A stretch of DNA of 64,000 nucleotides. Origin: Paracoccus aminovorans. GTDB taxonomy: Bacteria > Pseudomonadota > Alphaproteobacteria > Rhodobacterales > Rhodobacteraceae. The notes beneath the pieces are model-generated. The model was given only the letters and a program-made list of their open reading frames with translations, did no database searches and was not told the origin of the DNA. The translations under genes and the position numbers were made by a program. The stretch lies in the NCBI RefSeq assembly GCF_900005615.1, contig NZ_LN832559.1, positions 464,837-528,836 on the forward strand. Direction: 5' to 3'. Of this stretch, positions 53,166 to 61,010 are shown one piece after another. Position 1 is the first letter of the stretch. Every line of letters starts with the position of its first letter.

Positions 53166-53666
53166 TCAGCGGCGCGTCAGCTTGGCGGATTTCGCCACCA
53201 GCATCTTGCGGCGCAGGGGCGAGAGGTGATCGACGTAGAGCCGGCCGTTCAGATGGTCGATCTGGTGCTGGACCGAGGTTGCCCAGAGCCCGACGAAATC
53301 GCGTTCTTCGACTTCGCCCTGGGCATTGAGGAAGCGGACGGTGACCGCGCGAGGGCGCTCGATCCGGGCCGAGACGCCGGGCAGGTTGGGGCTGGCTTCC
53401 TCATGCGCGCGCAACTGCACGCTGGCGTGCAGGATTTCCGGATTGGCCATGCGGACGGCCTGGCCACGCTTGTCCGAGGCGTCGACCACCGCCAGCCGCT
53501 GCATGATGCCGATCTGCGGCGCGGCCAGGCCGACGCCCGGCATCGCCTCCATCGTGTCGATCATATCGTCCCAGATCATCCGGACGGTCTCGGTGATCGC
53601 GGGCACCGGCTCGGCGGGGATGTGCAGGCGGCGGTCGGCATAGGGCAGGCAGGGACGGACGGTCAT
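53166..53666 (-). CDS. Degenerate peptide deformylase-like protein
   Basis: 166 residues. The first PDF motif is intact (GVGLAAPQIG, 44-53), but the second, normally EGCLS with the metal-binding Cys, reads EEASPNLPG (89-97) with Ser in place of Cys, and the third reads HQIDH (134-138) where the family has HExDH. The metal ligand and general base are therefore lost, so it should not deformylate. Fold-forming regions (VVDASDKRGQAVRMANPEIL) are kept. It is the third of three def-type genes; with no stop or frameshift it is probably still made, maybe in a binding or regulatory role. Start ATG at 53666. Confidence 0.85.
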   Translation of the reverse strand: MTVRPCLPYADRRLHIPAEPVPAITETVRMIWDDMIDTMEAMPGVGLAAPQIGIMQRLAVVDASDKRGQAVRMANPEILHASVQLRAHEEASPNLPGVSARIERPRAVTVRFLNAQGEVEERDFVGLWATSVQHQIDHLNGRLYVDHLSPLRRKMLVAKSAKLTRR

Positions 53667-53695
53667 CGGGCGGCCTTTCAGGGTGCCGCCCGGTA

Positions 53696-53935
53696 TCACG
53701 GCGGAGAGTGGAGGTAAATCCGGCCCGGGGTTTCCGCCGAGGCCCGGCTGGGCACGGTCGGGCCGCTGCCCTGGCCGAAGGCCGCCCATTCATGCGGCGG
53801 CACGGCCGGCGCGGGCTTGGTATTCGGCGCGGCACTTGCGGCGGCTGCACGGCGCCGGCCCAGCCGATGGCCCAGCAGCAGGCCGGCCAGGAAGGCCAGG
53901 AAGGACCAGAGGAAAGACAAGCCGACACCTCGCAC
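53696..53935 (-). CDS. Small membrane protein in the def cluster
   Basis: 79 residues with one strong membrane helix near the start (SFLWSFLAFLAGLLLGHRLG), a basic stretch (RRRAAAA), and a Pro-rich soluble end. The GTG at 53935 has no clear ribosome site; a TTG at 53917 with GAGG seven bases upstream may be the true start and would still keep the helix. It lies between two def-type genes on the same strand, 29 bases from the one downstream. No family known. Confidence 0.5.
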   Translation of the reverse strand: MRGVGLSFLWSFLAFLAGLLLGHRLGRRRAAAASAAPNTKPAPAVPPHEWAAFGQGSGPTVPSRASAETPGRIYLHSPP

Positions 53936-54176
53936 GCAGCGGAACCTGCGGCCAGACTAGGGTGCAGCGGCGAAGGAAGGCTTAACGGGCTGCCGGAAAA
54001 GGAATTCCGTGAGAGCGTCGGGACGGAAAAGTCGTTTTGGATCCGACCGGGATCGGCCAGAAAGCAGGGCATTTTCGGGCGGTTCGAGGCGGTTTTCCCG
54101 CCTTTCGCCCGGTGTGTCGCGTCGCGAGGGTTTTTCCGCAGCCTGTTGGGCGGCGGGCGGGAAAATGCCGCGCTTT

Positions 54177-54695
54177 TTAGCGATCCGCCTCGGGGAGGAT
54201 GTCGAGGATCAGCCTTCCGTCGAGGTGGTCGGCCTCGTGCTGGGCGATGCGGGCCTCGATGCCCGAAAGGGTCAGCAGTTGCAGCGCCCCGGTCAGGTCG
54301 AAGCAGCGCAGCGACACGACGGCGGGCCGTGCGACCGCGACCGGGCGGCCGGGGATCGAGAGGCAGGTCTCTTCCAGGGTCGCCACCTCGCCGGCCAGCG
54401 GCAGGATCTCGGGGTCGAGCACGATGCGGGGCAGGGGGGCGCCCTGTTTCCAGCCGGGATCCATGACGAAGATGCGATGGCACTCGCCCAGCTGCGGCCC
54501 GGCGAGGCCGCGGCCGCCGGCGTCGTACATGGTGACCAGCAGGTCGGCGGCAAGCTGCGACAGCCGATCCCAGCCCAGCCGTCCCACCGGCGTGCAGCGC
54601 CGCCGCAGCGCCGGATCGGGATGGAGCAGGATCGGGCGGACCCGGCCCCGCGCGGCCAGCGCAGCCGGATCGGGAGCCCGGGGGGCGCCGGCCAT
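54177..54695 (-). CDS. Peptide deformylase-type enzyme with altered motifs
   Basis: 172 residues. Motif 1 is GRGLAGPQLG (61-70; usually GxGLAAPQ), motif 2 EETCLSIPG (108-116) keeps the metal-binding Cys111, and motif 3 HEADH (153-157) is complete. The metal ligands and general base are therefore present and it could be active, though with changes around the substrate pocket. It starts at ATG 54695, or at a GTG at 54722 which overlaps the end of the canonical def gene by eight bases. The ribosome site is poor for both, which hints at coupling to the upstream gene. Confidence 0.85.
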   Translation of the reverse strand: MAGAPRAPDPAALAARGRVRPILLHPDPALRRRCTPVGRLGWDRLSQLAADLLVTMYDAGGRGLAGPQLGECHRIFVMDPGWKQGAPLPRIVLDPEILPLAGEVATLEETCLSIPGRPVAVARPAVVSLRCFDLTGALQLLTLSGIEARIAQHEADHLDGRLILDILPEADR

Positions 54696-54714
54696 GTCCT
54701 TGCCCGTGAGGGGC

Positions 54715-55236
54715 TCAGGCACGGGCGCGCTCGCGCTTCAGCTTGATCATCTTCCGGGTGATCATCTGGCGCTTGATCGGGCCGAGGTAGTCGAGGAACA
54801 GCTTGCCGTCGAGGTGGTCGATCTCGTGCTGGGCGCAGGTGGCCCAGAGCCCGTCGAACTCGCGCTCCTCGGTCCTGCCGTCCAGGCCCAGCCAGCGCAC
54901 CCGGACCTGGGCCGGGCGGGTCACGTCGGCGTAATGGTCGGGGATCGAGAGGCAGCCTTCCTCATAGGTGTTCAGCGCTTCCGAGCGCCAGGTGACTTCC
55001 GGGTTCAGCATGACCACCGGCTGGCGCGGCGCCTCGGGGTCCTTGTTGCAGTCCATGACATAAAGCCGCGACAGCACGCCCACCTGCGGCGCCGCCAGGC
55101 CCACGCCCGGCGCGTCGTACATGGTGGCCAGCATGTCGGCGGCCAGGGTCTCGATCTCGGGCGTCACGCGGGCCACCGGCTCGCAAATCTTCTTCAGCCG
55201 CGGATCGGGGTGGAGGATGATGCTGCGCAATGTCAT
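54715..55236 (-). CDS. def: Peptide deformylase, canonical
   Basis: 173 residues with all three motifs intact: GVGLAAPQVG (44-53), EEGCLSIPD (92-100, Cys95) and HEIDH (137-141). It binds a metal ion, usually iron, and removes the formyl group from nascent proteins, the counterpart of fmt at 49378. First gene of a run of def-type genes on the minus strand. The start at 55236 is divergent from the MalY-type gene. Confidence 0.97.
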   Translation of the reverse strand: MTLRSIILHPDPRLKKICEPVARVTPEIETLAADMLATMYDAPGVGLAAPQVGVLSRLYVMDCNKDPEAPRQPVVMLNPEVTWRSEALNTYEEGCLSIPDHYADVTRPAQVRVRWLGLDGRTEEREFDGLWATCAQHEIDHLDGKLFLDYLGPIKRQMITRKMIKLKRERARA

Positions 55237-55311
55237 GACCGTGATCTAGGGCAAGCCTTGGCCTTGCGCAACAACGCGCTATGGTGGCGGCGGATGGAAA
55301 ACGAGGGGACC

Positions 55312-56493
55312 ATGGCCCAGCCCGATTTCGACGAGATCATCGACCGCACCGGCACCAGCTGCTCCAAATGGGACGACATGCAGGCGATCTACGGGGTTTC
55401 CCCGCAGGACGGCATCGCCATGTGGGTGGCGGACATGGATTTTCGCCCGCCGGCCTCGGTCCAGCGCGCGGTCGAGGGGTTCGCCGCGCATGGCGTCTAT
55501 GGCTATCCGGGCAGCAACCCCGCCTATACCGACGCCATCCGCTGGTGGATGGCCAGCCGCCACGGCTGGGAGGTGGCGCCGGAATGGATCCTGTCGGCGC
55601 ATGGGCTGGTCAATGGCACCGCGCTTTGCGTCGATGCCTTCACCCAGCCCGGCGACCGGGTGATCCTGATGACCCCGGTCTATCACGCCTTTGCCCGGGT
55701 CATCCGCGCCGGGGGCCGCGAGGTGGCCGAGTTCCCGCTGGCCGTCGAGGAAGGGCGCTATCGCATGGACTGGGAAGGCTGGGCCGCGCTGATGACCGGG
55801 CGCGAGCGGATGCTGATCCTGTGTTCGCCGCACAATCCCGGCGGCCGCGTCTGGACCGAGGCCGAACTGCGCGAGGTCGCGGCCTTTTGCCAGGCCCATG
55901 ACCTGATTCTGGTCTCGGACGAGATCCACCACGACCTGGTGATGCCCGGCGCGCGCCATCGCGTGCTGGCGGGTCTGGTGCCCGAGCTGGCGCCGCGGCT
56001 GGTGACGCTGACGGCGGCGACCAAGACCTTCAACATCGCCGGCGCCCATATCGGCAACCTGATCGTCGCGGACGAGGGGCTGCGGCAGCGGCTGCAGGGA
56101 CGGATCATGGCGCAGGGCATCTCGCCGGGCCTGTTCGGCCCCGGCATGGTCGCCGCCGCCTATTCGCCCGAGGGCGCCGCGTGGGTCGATGCGCTGACCG
56201 CCTATCTGGACGACAACCGGCGGCTGTTCGACGCGGGCGTGAACGCGATTCCGGGGCTGCGCTCGATGCCGCTGGAAGCGACCTACCTGGCCTGGGTCGA
56301 TTTCTCGGGCACCGGCATGGAGCGGGCCGAATTCACCCGCCGGGTCGAGAAACAGGCGCGGATCGCGGCGAATCACGGCGGCACCTTCGGCCTGGGCGGC
56401 GAGGATTTCCTGCGCTTCAACCTCGCCACCCCGCGCGCCCGCGTGACCGAAGCGGTGGCGCGGCTGCAAGAGGCCTTCGCCGACCTGCAATGA
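55312..56493 (+). CDS. MalY/PatB-type PLP-dependent C-S lyase
   Basis: 393 residues. It starts FDEIIDRTGTSCSKWDDM and has ISAHGLVNG-like and TPVYHAFARVIRAGGREVAE segments, LCSPHNPGGRVW, VSDEIHHDLV and the PLP lysine Lys238 in TAATKTFNIAGAHIGN. This is the PatB/MalY group, cystathionine beta-lyases that cleave cystathionine to homocysteine and pyruvate, sometimes acting on other sulfur compounds. Two ATGs are possible; 55312 with GAGGGG is preferred to 55294. The stop overlaps the start of the L,D-transpeptidase gene (ATGA). Confidence 0.9.
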   Translation: MAQPDFDEIIDRTGTSCSKWDDMQAIYGVSPQDGIAMWVADMDFRPPASVQRAVEGFAAHGVYGYPGSNPAYTDAIRWWMASRHGWEVAPEWILSAHGLVNGTALCVDAFTQPGDRVILMTPVYHAFARVIRAGGREVAEFPLAVEEGRYRMDWEGWAALMTGRERMLILCSPHNPGGRVWTEAELREVAAFCQAHDLILVSDEIHHDLVMPGARHRVLAGLVPELAPRLVTLTAATKTFNIAGAHIGNLIVADEGLRQRLQGRIMAQGISPGLFGPGMVAAAYSPEGAAWVDALTAYLDDNRRLFDAGVNAIPGLRSMPLEATYLAWVDFSGTGMERAEFTRRVEKQARIAANHGGTFGLGGEDFLRFNLATPRARVTEAVARLQEAFADLQ

Positions 56494-57113
56494 GACGGCT
56501 GGGCGCGATCTTTTCGGCGCTGTGCCTGGCGGCGCTGCTGTGGGGGCTGTGGCTGCTTTGGGCGCCGCAGCCGGTCCCGCCGCGCCCGCAGCCGACCGCC
56601 GAGGGCTGGCACTGGCCGGACCTGCGGCTGCCGCGGTTGGCATGGCCGCCGATCCTGCAGCGCCCGCCCGCCCGGCCCGAGGCGCCCATCGCCTCGCCGG
56701 TCGAGCGCATCCTGGTCGAGAAATCCGCCCGCCGCATGACCGTCTGGCAGCGCGAGGGCGCGCCGCGCCGCTTTCGCATCGCGCTGGGCTTTTCGCCCGA
56801 CGGCGACAAGGGCCGGCAGGGCGACGGCCGCACGCCCGAGGGCATCTTCCGCATCGACCGGCTGAACCGGCAGAGCGCCTATCACCTGTCGCTGGGGCTG
56901 GACTATCCGCAGAAGCGCCATCGCGACGCCGCGCGCCGGGGCGGCTATGATCCCGGCGGCGACATCATGATCCACGGCCAGCCGAACCAGGTGCCCGACG
57001 GCTATCGGGTCAAGGGCGACTGGACCGCCGGCTGCATCGCGCTGACCAATGCCGAGATCGAGGAGATCTTCGCCCATGCGGCCCTGGGCACCGAGGTCGA
57101 GATCCGGCCCTGA
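56490..57113 (+). CDS. L,D-transpeptidase family protein
   Basis: 207 residues with an N-terminal membrane helix (IFSALCLAALLWGLWLLWAP) and a Pro-rich linker, then a YkuD domain from about residue 70: IMIHGQPN with His162 and DWTAGCIALTNAEI with the catalytic Cys182, matching HxxxxxxxxxxGC(I/V). Such enzymes make L,D-crosslinks in peptidoglycan or attach lipoproteins. Overlap with the upstream lyase gene suggests they are cotranscribed, without any obvious shared function. Confidence 0.91.
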   Translation: MRRLGAIFSALCLAALLWGLWLLWAPQPVPPRPQPTAEGWHWPDLRLPRLAWPPILQRPPARPEAPIASPVERILVEKSARRMTVWQREGAPRRFRIALGFSPDGDKGRQGDGRTPEGIFRIDRLNRQSAYHLSLGLDYPQKRHRDAARRGGYDPGGDIMIHGQPNQVPDGYRVKGDWTAGCIALTNAEIEEIFAHAALGTEVEIRP

Positions 57114-57166
57114 CCGGCCCAGCGTCACCGCTTGCCGCCGGTTCTGCCCAAGGATAAGGCAGGCGC

Positions 57167-58543
57167 ATGAATCTTGTCCGCTACGCCCCGCATCTGCGCG
57201 CGACTCTCGCGCTGGGCCTGCCGCTGGTCGGCAGCCATCTGGCCCGCATGGCCATCCATGTCGCGGATACGGTGATGATGGGCTGGTACGGCGTGACCGA
57301 ACTCGCCTCGCTGGTCATCGCCGTGTCCTTCTTCAACATCCTGTTCTTCCTGGGCATGGGTTTCGGCATCGGGGTCATGGGGCTGATCGCCGCCGCCATC
57401 GCGCGCGGGGACGAGGTCGAGGTGCGCCGCTCGGCCCGCATGGCGCTGTGGCTGTCGCTGGGTTTCGCGGTGCTGGTGCTGCCGGTGATGTGGCATTCCG
57501 GCCCGATCCTGCTGGCCATCGGCCAGGCCCCAGAGGTGGCGCAGCTGGCGCAGGACTACCTGCGCATCGAGGGCTTCGGGCTGATCGCCGTGCTGTGCCA
57601 GCTGACGCTGAACAGCTACCTTGCCGCGATGGAGCGCCCGCAGGTGGTGCTGTGGATCACGCTGGCGGGGCTGCCGCTGGTGATCGCGCTGAACTGGGTG
57701 CTGATCTTCGGCAATATGGGCGCGCCGGAACTGGGCGTGCGCGGCGCCGCCATCGCCGCCGTGGCGGTGCAATGTCTCCAGCTGCTGGCGATCGTCGCCT
57801 ATGCCGCCTGGCTGCCCGCGGCGCGCAAATACCACCTGTTCCAGCGCTTCTGGCGTCCGGACTGGGGCGGGATGCGCCGGGTCTTTCTGCTGGGGATGCC
57901 CATCGGCCTGACCATGCTGGCCGAGGGCGGGCTGTTCGTCGGCTCGAACGTGATGATGGGCTGGATCGGCACGCGCGAATTGGCCGCGCATGGCATCGCG
58001 TTGCAGCTGGCCTCGCTGACCTTCATGCTGCACCTGGGCATGTCGAACGCCGCCACGGTGCGGATCGGCCAGGCCAAGGGCCGCGGCGACGCCGCCTGGA
58101 TGCGCGACGCGGCGGTGACGGTGACGGCGGTCTCGGCGGTTTGCGCCCTGCTGGCGGTCGCGGGGTTCGAGCTGTTCCCGCGTCAGCTGGTCGGACTTTA
58201 TCTCGACGCCACCCATCCCGAGACCCCGGCGCTTGTCGACCTGGCGGCCAGGCTGCTGTTCTATGCCGGCCTGTTCCAGCTGATGGACGCGATGCAGGTG
58301 ATCGGGCTGGGCCTGTTGCGCGGGGTGCAGGATACCCGCGTGCCGATGGTCATCGCCGGGATCAGCTATTGGCTCATCGGCATCCCTGTGGCCTATGGGC
58401 TGGCCTTTCCGGCCGGCATCGGTTCGGCGGGTCTTTGGCTGGGCCTGGTGGCCGGGCTGAGCTGCGCCGCCGCGTTGCTGATGCGGCGTTTCTGGCTGGG
58501 GCTGCGTCGCGGGGACTGGACCCGCGCGCCGCAGCCGGTCTAG
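57167..58543 (+). CDS. MATE-family efflux transporter, NorM-like
   Basis: 458 residues with 12 membrane helices in two bundles. It starts MNLVRYAPHLRATLALGLPL and has VGSHLARMAIHVADTVMMGW, the typical first helices, and WLIGIPVAYGLAFPAGIGSA in the second half. MATE transporters expel cationic compounds or metabolites using sodium or proton gradients. It may belong to the same transcription unit as the downstream 78-residue Lrp-like gene. Confidence 0.92.
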   Translation: MNLVRYAPHLRATLALGLPLVGSHLARMAIHVADTVMMGWYGVTELASLVIAVSFFNILFFLGMGFGIGVMGLIAAAIARGDEVEVRRSARMALWLSLGFAVLVLPVMWHSGPILLAIGQAPEVAQLAQDYLRIEGFGLIAVLCQLTLNSYLAAMERPQVVLWITLAGLPLVIALNWVLIFGNMGAPELGVRGAAIAAVAVQCLQLLAIVAYAAWLPAARKYHLFQRFWRPDWGGMRRVFLLGMPIGLTMLAEGGLFVGSNVMMGWIGTRELAAHGIALQLASLTFMLHLGMSNAATVRIGQAKGRGDAAWMRDAAVTVTAVSAVCALLAVAGFELFPRQLVGLYLDATHPETPALVDLAARLLFYAGLFQLMDAMQVIGLGLLRGVQDTRVPMVIAGISYWLIGIPVAYGLAFPAGIGSAGLWLGLVAGLSCAAALLMRRFWLGLRRGDWTRAPQPV

Positions 58544-58573
58544 GTTCGCGGGCAAAGCCTTCAGGAGGACCCG

Positions 58574-58810
58574 ATGCGCCCGGTTTTCGTCCAGTTCCGT
58601 TGCACGCCCGGCAAGACCTACGAGGTCGCCGACGCGATCTACGACCGCGAGATCGTCAGCGAGCTTTACTCGACCTCGGGGGAATACGACCTGCTGGCCA
58701 AGATCTATGTGCCCGAGGACAAGGATGTCGGCCATTTCCTGTCCGAGGCCCTGTTCGACATCCCCGACATCGTGCGCACGCTGACCACGATGACCTTCAA
58801 GGCTTTCTAA
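58574..58810 (+). CDS. Stand-alone Lrp/AsnC ligand-binding domain protein
   Basis: 78 residues, a RAM domain without a helix-turn-helix: MRPVFVQFRCTPGKTYEVAD, then STSGEYDLLAKIYV and a C-terminal end FDIPDIVRTLTTMTFKAF. Single RAM proteins bind amino acids or join full regulators. AGGAGG precedes the ATG. A repeat element with hairpins follows directly after the stop. Confidence 0.9.
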   Translation: MRPVFVQFRCTPGKTYEVADAIYDREIVSELYSTSGEYDLLAKIYVPEDKDVGHFLSEALFDIPDIVRTLTTMTFKAF

Positions 58811-58811
58811 A

Positions 58812-58874
58812 GGGGGCTCTGCCCCCGTCGCGCGTATCGCGCGACTCCCCCGGGATATTTGGGCACAAAAGAAG
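58812..58874 (+). repeat. Hairpins plus CCCCCGGGATATTT...CAAAAGAAG element
   Basis: GGGGGC-TCT-GCCCCC (58812-58826) is followed at once by GTCGCGCG-TAT-CGCGCGAC (58827-58845), then CCCCCGGGATATTT (58847-58860) and a tail ending CACAAAAGAAG. The layout matches 4145-4227 exactly except for the middle stem, which is different in sequence. It begins two bases after the stop of the Lrp-like gene. Confidence 0.8.
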
Positions 58875-58924
58875 CCCCAGCCGGCCTCTTGCGCCGCGCC
58901 GGGCTTTGCGGTTTCTGTGGTGGC

Positions 58925-60028
58925 ATGACCCGGTTCCGCTTCGCCCCCCTTGTCGCCGCGCTGCCCGCCAGCGTGCCCTTCACCGGACCCGAGACGCTGG
59001 AGCGGCGTGCCGGCCGGCCTTTCCGCGCCCGGCTGGGGGCCAATGAAAACGGCTTCGGCCCGTCGCCGCGGGCGGTGGCGGCCATGCAGCGGGCGGCGGT
59101 CGAGGTCTGGAAATACGGTGACCCCGACAGCCACGACCTGCGCCACGCGCTGGCTGCGCATCATGGAGTCGCGCCGGAGAACGTCATGGTGGGGGAGGGC
59201 ATCGACGGGCTTCTGGGCCTTCTGGTGCGGCTGACGGTGGCGCCGGGCGAGGCGGTGGTGACCTCGGACGGCGCCTATCCGACCTTCAACTACCATGTCG
59301 CGGGATTCGGCGGCCGGCTGGTCAAGGTGCCCTATCGCGACGATGCCGAGGATCCCGGGGCGCTGGCCGGCGCCGCCCGCGACCAGAACGCGCGGCTGGT
59401 CTATCTGGCGAATCCGGACAATCCCATGGGCAGCTGGCATACCGCCGGCCGCATCGAGGCCCTGCTGGACGACCTGCCCGCCGCCAGCCTGCTGGTTCTG
59501 GACGAGGCCTATGCCGAATTCGCCCCCGAGGAAGCCATACCTCGGATCGACCCCGAGGATGCGCGGGTGATCCGGCTTCGCACCTTTTCCAAGGCCTATG
59601 CCATGGCCGGCGCTCGCGTGGGCTATGCGATCGGTCCGGCCGAGCTGATCGCCAGCTTCGACCGCATCCGCAACCATTTCGGCATGAACCGCATCTCGCA
59701 GATCGGGGCGGTGGCCGCGCTCGAAGATGCGGACTGGCTGGCGCATGTCCGGGCCGAGGTGGCCGCGTCCCGTGACCGCCTCGCGGGGATCGCGCAGTCG
59801 AACGGGCTGACGGCGCTGCCCTCGGCGACGAATTTCGTCGCCCTCGACACGCATTGCGACGGCGCCTTCGCTGGCGCGCTGCTCCAGACGCTGGCGCGGC
59901 AGGGCATCTTCGCCCGCATGCCGGGCGTCGCGCCGATGGATCGCTGCATCCGTGTCTCTTGCGGCCCCGAGCCTGACATGGCCGCCTTCGCCGAGGCGCT
60001 GCCCCGCGCGCTCAAGGCGCTGAGCTGA
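58925..60028 (+). CDS. Histidinol-phosphate aminotransferase-like PLP enzyme
   Basis: 367 residues. The fold type I features are LGANENGFGPSPRAVAAMQ, WKYGDPDSHDLRHALA, VYLANPDNPMGSW, VLDEAYAEFAPEE with Asp193, and the PLP lysine Lys223 in RTFSKAYAMAGARVG. This fits HisC or a related aminotransferase; the family also includes aromatic and aspartate-related types, and no his genes are near, so the substrate is not settled. It is convergent with the Lrp-type regulator gene. Confidence 0.86.
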   Translation: MTRFRFAPLVAALPASVPFTGPETLERRAGRPFRARLGANENGFGPSPRAVAAMQRAAVEVWKYGDPDSHDLRHALAAHHGVAPENVMVGEGIDGLLGLLVRLTVAPGEAVVTSDGAYPTFNYHVAGFGGRLVKVPYRDDAEDPGALAGAARDQNARLVYLANPDNPMGSWHTAGRIEALLDDLPAASLLVLDEAYAEFAPEEAIPRIDPEDARVIRLRTFSKAYAMAGARVGYAIGPAELIASFDRIRNHFGMNRISQIGAVAALEDADWLAHVRAEVAASRDRLAGIAQSNGLTALPSATNFVALDTHCDGAFAGALLQTLARQGIFARMPGVAPMDRCIRVSCGPEPDMAAFAEALPRALKALS

Positions 60029-60035
60029 CAGCTTT

Positions 60036-60060
60036 TCCGTTTCCCAAATACCCATGCGAC
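60036..60060. repeat. GGGTATTTGGGAAACGG element (minus strand)
   Basis: Read on the minus strand the sequence is GCATGGGTATTTGGGAAACGG, just after the HisC-like stop on the plus strand and just after the stop of the Lrp-type regulator on the minus strand. It fits with the copy at 41847-41870 and completes the list of such elements at gene ends. Confidence 0.6.
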
Positions 60061-60077
60061 CGCGCCACAGGCGCAGG

Positions 60078-60560
60078 TCATTCCAACGGCAGCGCGGTCG
60101 TCGCCTTCAGCTCTTCCATGGACAACAGCGCGGTGACGTTGTGGATCTTCACTTCGGCGATCAGCGCCTGGTAGAAGCGGTCGTAGGCCCGCGCATTCCG
60201 CACCCGCACCTTCAGGATATAGTCGATGTCGCCGGCCAGCCGGTGGGCCTCGATCACCTCGGGGCGGGCACGCACCGCCGCCAGGAACCGGCGCGCCCAT
60301 TCCGGATCGTGTTCGCTGGTGCGGATCAGGACGAAGAAGCAGGCGTCCAACCCCAGCGAATCGGGGTCCAGCAGCGCCACCTGTGCCCGGATGACGCCAC
60401 CCTCGCGCAGCTTGCGAATCCGGTTCCAGACCGGGGTCTTCGAGGCCCCCACCCGGGCCGCGATGTCGTCGAGCGACAGCGTCGCGTCCTCTTGCAGCAG
60501 GGACAGGATTTTGCGGTCGGTATCGTCCAGCCGCACGGGTGTTTGTCGGTCGTCGCTCAT
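60078..60560 (-). CDS. Lrp/AsnC-family regulator divergent from the cys operon
   Basis: 160 residues. The helix-turn-helix is LDDTDRKILSLLQEDATLSL, then DIAARVGASKTPVWNRIRKL; the RAM domain contains RLAGDIDYILKVRV. It lies back to back with the DUF2849-cysI-cysH cluster across a 123-bp AT-rich gap, an arrangement seen widely in Rhodobacterales, so it most likely controls sulfur assimilation in response to an amino acid such as cysteine. The control is inferred from position. The start is ATG 60560. Confidence 0.93.
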   Translation of the reverse strand: MSDDRQTPVRLDDTDRKILSLLQEDATLSLDDIAARVGASKTPVWNRIRKLREGGVIRAQVALLDPDSLGLDACFFVLIRTSEHDPEWARRFLAAVRARPEVIEAHRLAGDIDYILKVRVRNARAYDRFYQALIAEVKIHNVTALLSMEELKATTALPLE

Positions 60561-60683
60561 TCTGAAATCCCGTCCTTGTCCTTTGCCGTATCGGCGGGAC
60601 ATGTTTCTTATTTTTCCGCCCCACTCGTCAATATGGGGGATTATTTTCTATATTGCAGGGACAGAACACGAAAGGCAAAGGCC
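60561..60683. promoter_or_regulatory. Divergent promoter region of lrp and cys operon
   Basis: 123 bases, notably AT-rich in the middle (TTTCTTATTTTTC and ATATGGGGGATTATTTTCTA), the lowest GC of this part of the window. It must hold both promoters and probably Lrp-type operators; AAAGGCAAAGG precedes the first gene's ATG. I cannot define exact sites. Confidence 0.6.
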
Positions 60684-61010
60684 ATGTCCAAGGGCTTCAC
60701 CCCATCCCCCGCAACCCCCGGCGTCATCACGGCGAATGACCTGCGCATGGGCCATTGCGTGTGGATGCGTAACGGCCAATGGACCGCCGACCCGCGCGAG
60801 GCCGAGCTGTTCGAGGACGTGGCCATCGCCGAACTGGCCCTGCTCGACGCCATCGCCCAGGCCGACCTGGTCGTCGGCGCCTATCTGGTCGAAGCCAGGC
60901 GCGGCCCCGACGGCCGCCCCGAGCCGGCCCATTTCCGCGAGGCGTTCCGCCGCAGCGGCCCGACCCACAAGCATTTCCAGCAAGCCGCATTCGAGGCCAG
61001 CAATGTTTGA
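60684..61010 (+). CDS. DUF2849 protein in the sulfite reductase operon
   Basis: 108 residues. It contains VITANDLRMGHCVWMRNGQW, AELFEDVAIAELALLD and VGAYLVEARRGPDGRPEPAH, the DUF2849 family, which is nearly always found directly before cysI in alphaproteobacteria. A small helper of the reductase or of siroheme transfer is inferred from that. Its stop overlaps the cysI start by eight bases. Confidence 0.9.
   Translation: MSKGFTPSPATPGVITANDLRMGHCVWMRNGQWTADPREAELFEDVAIAELALLDAIAQADLVVGAYLVEARRGPDGRPEPAHFREAFRRSGPTHKHFQQAAFEASNV

Noticed and set aside
53936..54176. Possible small gene in the 241-bp gap between deformylase-type genes
   Set aside because: No start with a ribosome site and no plausible protein on either strand; probably promoter or spacer sequence.
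57125..60055. 976-codon minus-strand frame opposite the MATE and HisC-like genes
   Set aside because: His/Gln/Arg-rich shadow; real plus-strand genes with intact motifs occupy the same bases.
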